This document shows, in pieces, positions 59,047 through 64,000 of a stretch of DNA of 64,000 bases. The translations under genes and the position numbers were made by a program. The notes under the pieces were generated by a model. It ran no database searches, had not been told where the DNA came from, and saw nothing but the letters and a program-made list of their open reading frames with translations. The DNA is taken from positions 1-64,000 of the forward strand of contig NZ_JAHSTT010000021.1 of NCBI RefSeq assembly GCF_019145205.1, written 5' to 3'. Positions within the stretch are counted from its first letter, which is position 1; each line of letters begins with the position of its first letter. This DNA comes from Pseudomonas khavaziana. GTDB taxonomy: Bacteria > Pseudomonadota > Gammaproteobacteria > Pseudomonadales > Pseudomonadaceae.

Positions 59047-59465
59047 GGGTGGTCTGAAGTAGCCGCCTATGTTTCGCGACCGAACCATTGGCGTTTCAAA
59101 AAAAGTTAGCCGTTCAAGATCGGTCAAATCTGGCAACCGCTTCATGTTTTTTTTGCTGTTGCGAGCGCCTCGTAGCAGTTATTCCAGCGTTACGGGCACA
59201 CCGCTCCCATGCTGGCGAGCAAACATCGACATGCCATCTTCAGGTTTGACAAGGCAAACAATATCACCATTTGAACGGTGTTCTTCACCAAGCCCCGGAA
59301 GTTCGATCAGTGCAATCAAACCCTTGCAGCGTACCATCTCGATCAAGAACAGCTCCTTGCGGGTCCGCTTGCGCTTACTTGGCATCGGCGAAGGTCATAT
59401 GCGTCATCATCGAAAAACTCAGCTATTGGTATCTGAGGATTTTGCCAAATCTGGAAGGCTTCCCC
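59047..59465 (-). mobile_element. IS5 relic with TTAG target, internally deleted
   Basis: Begins GGGTGGTCTGAAGTAG after TTAG (59043-59046). The minus strand then carries C-terminal and N-terminal transposase bits (ELFLIEMVRCKGLIALIEL, RKRTRKELFLIE) joined around 59285, so the central ~700 bp are gone. Confidence 0.75.
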
Positions 59466-59536
59466 CGGTGTCAGGATAGTTGTCGCCTCTCCTGATTTAC
59501 CCCAAAAAGCATACCGAGGGCGGAGAGAGACAGGTT

Positions 59537-59896
59537 GTGACGTACTATTCACCCGAACGTAAAGCCACATTGCTTCAGATGTTGCTTCCCCCGCTGAACC
59601 TGACGGTAGCCGAAGTTTGTCGCCGTGAAGGGGTCAGCGATGTATCGCTGTATACCTGGCGCAAGATGGCCAGTGTCCAAGGAAGCAAAGTGCCAGAAGA
59701 TATACCGCTTTCTGATAAATGGTCTGCTGAGGCCCGGTTGACCGCTGTCATTGAAACAGCCAGCCTGACGCAACTTGAATTAGGTGAGTACTGCCGTCGA
59801 AACGGCCTTTACCCCGAACAGCTCAATGCTTGGCGCCAAGCCTGCATCAGCGGTCAAGAGGCGGTGCAGATCCAAAATCACCGGACTTTCCAGTAA
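59537..59896 (+). CDS. IS3-type OrfA (HTH) protein, element truncated
   Basis: GTG 59537 gives MTYYSPERKATLLQMLLPPL NLTVAEVCRREGVSDVSLYT, a helix-turn-helix, followed by IETASLTQLELGEYCRRNGL YPEQLNAWRQ, characteristic of OrfA of some IS3 elements. The element's end with cccccggtgtcagg lies upstream at 59463. The frame is open but runs into IS66 sequence at its end, so OrfA is truncated and OrfB is missing. Confidence 0.7.
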   Translation: MTYYSPERKATLLQMLLPPLNLTVAEVCRREGVSDVSLYTWRKMASVQGSKVPEDIPLSDKWSAEARLTAVIETASLTQLELGEYCRRNGLYPEQLNAWRQACISGQEAVQIQNHRTFQ

Positions 59897-60600
59897 TCGA
59901 TCACGCATTAGGTTAAGTAGAGGCTAGAAGTACTCGCAGCACTGGATCACCCAGCGTGCCAAGGCGCCAAGGTCTGGCGCGGGATTGCCGTCACGACCAA
60001 GGACTTTTCGAATCGGTGCAAGGGTAGGCCATCGACGTACTTGGTCGTCAGCAACATCGCCAACACGCTCGGACTGGCCATGCTCTTTTCGATCAACTGA
60101 GCCGGGTTGTCGGCGGTGACCGGGGCCGTTTCGCAGCCACGGCAGCCGTCAACCTTGCGGATATGTTTGATCATCCGGATCTGCATCGGCACAGATATCC
60201 ATCTGTTCGCTGGTTTCTTCGCCAATGACATGCTCACGGCAACCGCAGGCACAGGTCAGTTTTCGTGGATAACTTCGATGCGCGGCAGTTCGCAGACAAG
60301 GGCTTGCGCTTGCCACGGCGTTTCTCGGACCGACGACGTCTTCTTCGGTGTCGTCAATGGCGGGCACTGCAATATTTGCTGTTTCGTCAAACAGCGCCAG
60401 TTGTGGCGTCGTAGAATCGGCACTTTGCTCAGTCTTGCGCCCGAACAGGCGCTGGCGAAGCAGCACATTCTCCTCTTTGAGCATCGCGACCTTGGACTGC
60501 ATATAAGCAAGCAATTGCTTGAGCACAGCAGGGTTATCAGGTAATTGGGCGGGCATGAAAGCCATGCCCGGATGATAACCGCCTGGCGACAAATCGTGGA
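59897..60600 (-). pseudogene. tnpC: IS66 TnpC, N-terminal part
   Basis: Minus strand starts near 60555 (MPAQLPDNPAVLKQLLAYMQ SKVAMLKEENVLLRQRLFGR) and continues through LTCACGCREHVIGEETSEQM with shifts near 60350 and 60190, ending in the VLAMLLTTKYVDGLPLHRFE block. The upstream side still holds the end of tnpB (~60570-60600). Confidence 0.87.
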
Positions 60601-60624
60601 GTGCACCCACCATGATGCTCCCGA

Positions 60625-60985
60625 GCTGCGCAGCTTGCGCCACGATGTGAGGCTGATGGCCCCGCAATTCGTCAAGCCATACGTAAAATGAACAAAAACG
60701 ATGTAGCTGACGCCGCATTGTTGACCGCTGCGAAAAGGGCCGTGAACTCGCATTGGGCGCTCATGCAGGTATAACGCCGCTGGTCTATCGACGGCGCGTG
60801 GGAATTTTTGCCGAACACGCTTGCACGGCAGGAGAGCACGCTGTGCTTTTTTTGAACTACGGCATAGATTATCGATGGGAGTCTGACCGTTTTTTGGTAC
60901 GCGTCGATTTTTCAACTGCTAATGGACCAGCTGAGGCATGTAAATATTTGAACCACTTAGAGTATTGGTGGTGATTCTTTATCGC
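60625..60985 (+). mobile_element. IS110 transposase relic and unassigned tail
   Basis: Plus strand 60630-60750 reads LRHDVRLMAPQFVKPYVK and, in the next frame, KMNKNDVADAALLTAAKRA, a core block of IS110 transposases (HDVRLM.PQFVKPY..KNKND..DA). The following open stretch to 60974 (VGIFAEHACTAGEHAVLFLN) is not recognised. Confidence 0.5.
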
Positions 60986-61058
60986 CAAATAATCTTAGGC
61001 GGTTTGTGATCAGTAGAAAAAACTGCATCTACAATCAAATTTCAACGTAAGTGCGGAA

Positions 61059-61064
61059 TATAAT
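61059..61064 (+). promoter_or_regulatory. Possible -10 box of the cqsA-like gene
   Basis: A perfect TATAAT 27 nt ahead of the ATG at 61086; the -35 region (around 61035-61041) is weak. The region from 60980 is AT-rich and non-coding. Confidence 0.35.
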
Positions 61065-61085
61065 AACAATCAAAAGGTATGAAAT

Positions 61086-62324
61086 ATGTACGCATCTATG
61101 CCAACATTTCTCGAGGATCGTATAGCTACGTTTTCTGTTGAAAAAGTTCAAAAAGCATGGGGAGGGAGGAATATTTTCCATGGTGCGACTCCAGCTGCCG
61201 ATGCATTGCATTTGTCGAGTAACGATTATTTGAACCTACTTAATGAGCCTGTGCTGATCGAAGCCCGCGCGAAAGAATTTCTCCATGCTGAGCGCGAATT
61301 GTTAATGTCCGCAGTTTTTTTACGCGGCGAGAGTCCCATCTCTCGACTTGAAGATAAATTAGCGAGATTTACAAAGTTCGAAGGAGCTATTATTTGTCAG
61401 TCAGGTTGGACAGCGAATGTTGGCCTTATACAAGCAATCGCAAATAGTAAGGTTCCTGTGTATTTGGATTTGAATGCACATATGTCACTATGGCAAGGCG
61501 CTGTATCAGCCGGGGCTAAGGCGATAGCTTTTATGCATAACAATGTCAGTCATGCAGAGCGACAAATTAGGAAGCATGGCGTTGGCATACTAGTTGTAGA
61601 TTCTGTATACAGCACAAACGGAAGCTTATGCCCTCTAACTGATTTTGCTAATTTATCCAAGGATACGGGATGCGTTTTTGTTGTAGACGAATCGCACTCA
61701 CTAGGGACGCATGGTCCTCACGGCGCAGGGCTTGTTGCTGAACTCGGCCTTACGTCTAAAGTACATTTTTTAACTGCCAGTTTAGCCAAGGCATTTGCTG
61801 GGCGCGCGGGGTTTATAGCTTGTCCTTCGATTTTTAAAGATTACTTTGCGATGGAGTCTTATCCGGCGATTTTTAGTTCAGCAGTTTTAAATCATGAAGT
61901 TGCGTGGTTCGATAAGCTTACTGATTTCGTCGTTCAGGCAGATTTACGCAGAGAACGCCTTCACTCAGTTACACGTACGATCCGAAACGCCTTAAGCGAA
62001 TTGGGATATGACTTGTCATCGGGAACCGAGCAAATTATCGCGCTTGAGTCTGGCACTGAATGCCAAACTATGATTTTGCGGGATGCCTTAGAATCTTATG
62101 GCGTTTTTGGCTCAATGTTTCTTGCTCCTGCCACTCCTAAAAATCGCACATTAGTACGGTTTTCGGTTAATTCTGGAATCACTGATAATGATGTCGATCG
62201 CCTTATTTCGGTGTGTTCAAAGATTCGTCACGAAATAAAATTGGATAGTTGGCCCAGACGAAAGGCAAGGGGAGTTGTGAAACCTCCAACCTCCTCGTCT
62301 TCGGCCGTGCCTCGTGATTGTTAG
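61086..62324 (+). CDS. cqsA: CqsA-like alpha-hydroxyketone autoinducer synthase
   Basis: ATG 61086 follows AAAGG at 8 nt. The 412-residue protein is a PLP-dependent alpha-oxoamine synthase family member matching Vibrio cholerae CqsA as I recall it: LSSNDYLNL, ICQSGWTANVGLIQAI, NAHMSLWQGAV, FMHNN, GILVVDSVYST, DESHSLGTHGPHGAGL (D201 for the pyridine nitrogen) and TASLAKAFAGRAG with Lys235 as the PLP lysine. CqsA condenses an acyl-CoA with an amino-acid-derived donor to make CAI-1-type signals; LqsA of Legionella is a relative. No CqsS/LqsS sensor or response regulator is in the window. The C-terminus extends ~25 residues past the conserved core with a basic/Ser tail; the TAG stop lies in a TTAG target site of an IS5 end. 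Confidence 0.85.
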   Translation: MYASMPTFLEDRIATFSVEKVQKAWGGRNIFHGATPAADALHLSSNDYLNLLNEPVLIEARAKEFLHAERELLMSAVFLRGESPISRLEDKLARFTKFEGAIICQSGWTANVGLIQAIANSKVPVYLDLNAHMSLWQGAVSAGAKAIAFMHNNVSHAERQIRKHGVGILVVDSVYSTNGSLCPLTDFANLSKDTGCVFVVDESHSLGTHGPHGAGLVAELGLTSKVHFLTASLAKAFAGRAGFIACPSIFKDYFAMESYPAIFSSAVLNHEVAWFDKLTDFVVQADLRRERLHSVTRTIRNALSELGYDLSSGTEQIIALESGTECQTMILRDALESYGVFGSMFLAPATPKNRTLVRFSVNSGITDNDVDRLISVCSKIRHEIKLDSWPRRKARGVVKPPTSSSSAVPRDC

Positions 62325-62345
62325 GGAAACTCTGAAAAAAACTTC
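62325..62345 (+). mobile_element. IS5 left-end remnant at TTAG
   Basis: GGAAACTCTGAAAAAAACTT follows TTAG (62321-62324). Only ~20 bp of the element remain before the next insertion at CTAG (62346-62349). Confidence 0.8.
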
Positions 62346-62349
62346 CTAG

Positions 62350-62470
62350 GGCTTGTCTGAAAAGTCGCCTCGGCTAAAATGACGCGCTCTGGTTGCCGGG
62401 AGGGCCGTCATGACAGGTCGATATGAAATTTCATCTGAGCGCTGGGCAATGATCGAAGCCATCATTATCC
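62350..62470 (+). mobile_element. 5' fragment of the CTAG-targeting IS5-type element
   Basis: Starts GGCTTGTCTGAAAAGTCG after CTAG and encodes MTGRYEISSERWAMIEAI (from ATG 62410), matching the elements at 50167 and 54986, then ends abruptly. Confidence 0.85.
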
Positions 62471-62731
62471 GAGGTTCAAACAATCGAGACACTGGGAAAT
62501 GGCATTTAGAACAGGGCGATTTGTTTGCAGCACCGCCTGCTCCTACCGGTTTTGTGGTGATGCCCAAACGCTGGGTGGTGGAAAGGACTCACGCCTGGAA
62601 TTAAAAGGCCAGGCGGCTGATCATGCACCATTATCGAATGTTTACCGTGAGCGAGGCATGGGTCTGGCTGGCCCAATCTCGCCTGCTTGCCCGTCGGCTG
62701 ATCACTTGATTTTGTCTACACCCTCTTAGGG
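62471..62731 (+). mobile_element. C-terminal relic of another IS5-type transposase
   Basis: Reads FVVMPKRWVVERTHAWN, then in another frame VSEAWVWLAQSRLLARRL and a stop, the ..PKRWVVERTFAWL.. block typical of the end of certain IS5-family transposases. Lesions are present. Confidence 0.65.
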
Positions 62732-62734
62732 GGG

Positions 62735-63113
62735 GCATTTTTACAGTGGCGGTGGCAGATACTTACCGTTAGTATCTACAAACGCTTTAACTATCACTCA
62801 TCAATTAAGGTCGGATACAAAAATGCCATTATATAAAGACAAACAAATGAAGAGCGAGAAAGACACCCTACATTAAAACATAATAAATCCAACTAAAATT
62901 GACGAAACTGAAAATGCTAACCTCGCAAATATCAGGCCGGACAACTGGATAATTGGCTTCTTAAAAAGTAAGTATGGGAATGACGCGTCGCTCGGGGAGA
63001 ATACATACAATTTATCGACAGCTAAGCCGTACAAAACAATCCAAGAATAACAAAAGACCTTCAAGAAAATAATTTTGCGCTCCCCCATTTTTATTATGGT
63101 TGACATGCGATGA
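62735..63113. other. AT-rich gap, no certain gene
   Basis: Strongly AT-rich. A minus-strand frame (63166 to 62873, 97 aa) has two hydrophobic segments (FCYSWIVLYGLAV and LAFSVSSILVGFIMF) but no ribosome site and overlaps the next frame, so I do not call it. Confidence 0.4.
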
Positions 63114-63731
63114 CTAATAAATGCTCGCTCAAGATTAAAAAATATTCTATCAAGAAAAAATAACATTAGAACAAGCGCAAAGACTGAAAAATATCACCTT
63201 AGAACACTTGAGTTCGCAAAAGAAAACAAACTAAGCATAATCGATGTAAATTATTTGTACAGCGGCTTTTACGGTATACCAAAGAACAAAACCCTTGTAC
63301 AACCTGCAAACGAAATACGTACCTACTCCACGCTTAGACACGCTATCAGGTCAGCCCCCAATAACTGGAGAATGATTAAAGACAGCGAAAGCGTTTTTAA
63401 CTCGAACATTAATATTTCGCACAATGATATGGAGCGCATAGAAAACTCAGATAATATTTTAAGCGTCGAGAAATTCATTGAAAAATTTCCATGCAACCCA
63501 GTCGTGCTAATGGGTCAATTAGAGGATGTGTGTGTTCGCCAAACTGCGGAGAGCTTTCTTTTAGAAGGTAGAATTGTATTAGTAAGTCAAGATTTAGTTG
63601 TTGATCGCAACAATGAAAATCATATTGGCGGAGTCACCAATAACATAGATGCTTCCTGGGACTATTTAGCTAAAAACACAGGGTCCTCATTAACATACAG
63701 AGGTAATTTGATTTTTTTAATAAAAAAGTGA
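63114..63731 (+). CDS. Isochorismatase-like cysteine hydrolase, start unresolved
   Basis: The frame is open from 63114 but contains no ATG before the core; the only conventional start is TTG 63255, which would cut off the first catalytic residue. Reading from upstream, KLSIIDVNYLYSGFYG supplies the Asp, WRMIKDSESVFNS the Lys, and LMGQLEDVCVRQTAESFLLE the Cys of the Asp-Lys-Cys triad of isochorismatase-fold hydrolases. Residues after that (RIVLVSQDLVVD) fit the next strand. So either initiation is at an unusual codon or the 5' end was lost. AT-rich like the other cargo genes. Substrate unknown. Confidence 0.5.
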   Translation, partial: LINARSRLKNILSRKNNIRTSAKTEKYHLRTLEFAKENKLSIIDVNYLYSGFYGIPKNKTLVQPANEIRTYSTLRHAIRSAPNNWRMIKDSESVFNSNINISHNDMERIENSDNILSVEKFIEKFPCNPVVLMGQLEDVCVRQTAESFLLEGRIVLVSQDLVVDRNNENHIGGVTNNIDASWDYLAKNTGSSLTYRGNLIFLIKK

Positions 63732-64000
63732 AGTATACATAGACTGCCACAGGGCACATTGAAATTGCCGGATGTTTTTTTCGATTGTCGAGCTACAAGC
63801 ATTTTTTTCAAAAAACACACGCAAATATCTGAGCAGCCTTCATTTTCGCGTCTGCTCGACAGCAACTTATCCGGTTCATGATCCAATCATTGCAAGTATG
63901 CGCCCCATAAATCAAGCAAACGACGAGCTTTATCCGGTTGTAGATGTACTTCTTGGATCGCTCAAGACAGATTAAGACCAAAACATTGACTGCCTGATTC

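Noticed and set aside
10300..61086. Search for HrpL-type promoters (GGAACC...CCAC) ahead of effector-like genes
   Set aside because: None found with acceptable spacing upstream of the cargo genes, so type III secretion cannot be argued from promoters here.
14392..62324. A single pathway linking the acyl-ligase/P450 protein with the CqsA-like synthase
   Set aside because: They are 42 kb apart among rearranged DNA with no shared regulation; CqsA enzymes use acyl-CoA, so a link is only speculation.
62873..63166. 97-residue minus-strand frame with two hydrophobic stretches
   Set aside because: AT-rich DNA easily yields hydrophobic frames; no ribosome site, and it overlaps the isochorismatase-like frame.
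60560..63731. A sensor kinase or regulator partner (CqsS/LqsS/LqsR) near the cqsA-like gene
   Set aside because: Neighbouring DNA is IS66/IS110 relics on the left and IS5 relics on the right; no histidine-kinase or receiver motif seen.
63772..63975. 67-residue plus-strand frame at the right edge
   Set aside because: No ribosome site or motif; too little evidence.

Overview
The window looks like a piece of an accessory region (plasmid, genomic island or degraded chromosomal island) from a Pseudomonas-like gammaproteobacterium. The basis is the style of its IS5, IS66, IS3, IS630, IS110, IS30 and Tn3 elements, a phage lysis relic, and the contrast between GC-rich mobile DNA and visibly AT-richer cargo genes. 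The genus is an inference. No rRNA, tRNA, CRISPR array or replication gene was seen.

Most of the DNA is mobile-element debris. Nearly every transposase carries a frameshift, stop codon or truncation, and elements are nested in each other (group II intron pieces in IS66, CTAG-targeting IS5-type elements in IS66 relics). Between them sit mostly intact open frames that look like host-interaction or metabolite genes, so the window reads as cargo islands in a sea of dead transposons.

Layout: 1-470 end of an unknown protein with a terminator. 500-9700 IS66, IS5, group II intron and a Tn3-family transposon (resolvase, RHH antitoxin, dead PIN toxin, dead TnpA). 10.4-11.3 kb an unrecognised intact protein. 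11.4-13.8 kb an older backbone (phage lysis relic, small DUF4177-like gene, UvrD-helicase tail) split by an IS5 copy. 14.4-18.7 kb a fatty-acyl-AMP ligase/ACP/thioesterase frame running into a cytochrome P450, apparently one ancestral fusion broken by a 1-nt frameshift and bordered by Tn3-type terminal repeats. 21.2-22.2 kb a TcdA/TcdB-type glycosyltransferase. 24.7-30.3 kb an 1859-aa toxin-like protein with a YopT-type (C58) Cys-His-Asp triad. 32.2-38.9 kb an inverse autotransporter (intimin/invasin type) with 11 near-identical 294-bp repeats and two G10 tracts. 39.3-43.3 kb IS3, IS66 and IS3 relics. 43.6-49.9 kb two paralogous unknown effector-like genes around an OspG/NleH-like kinase. 53.1 kb a transglutaminase-like Cys-His-Asp protein. 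54-60.9 kb IS and intron rubble with one unknown gene. 61.1 kb a close homologue of the CAI-1 synthase CqsA. 63.1-63.7 kb an isochorismatase-like protein without a clear start.

Taken together (inference), the cargo would give adhesion to a host cell, a set of eukaryote-directed enzymes (protease, glycosyltransferase, kinase, transglutaminase-like enzyme), and two small-molecule activities (an acyl/P450 product and an alpha-hydroxyketone-type signal). No secretion apparatus and no sensor kinase for the signal are encoded here. IS5-family copies repeatedly sit at YTAR sites. In at least two cases the stop codon of the neighbouring gene lies inside the target site, which helps explain how genes stay readable in such a heavily invaded region.
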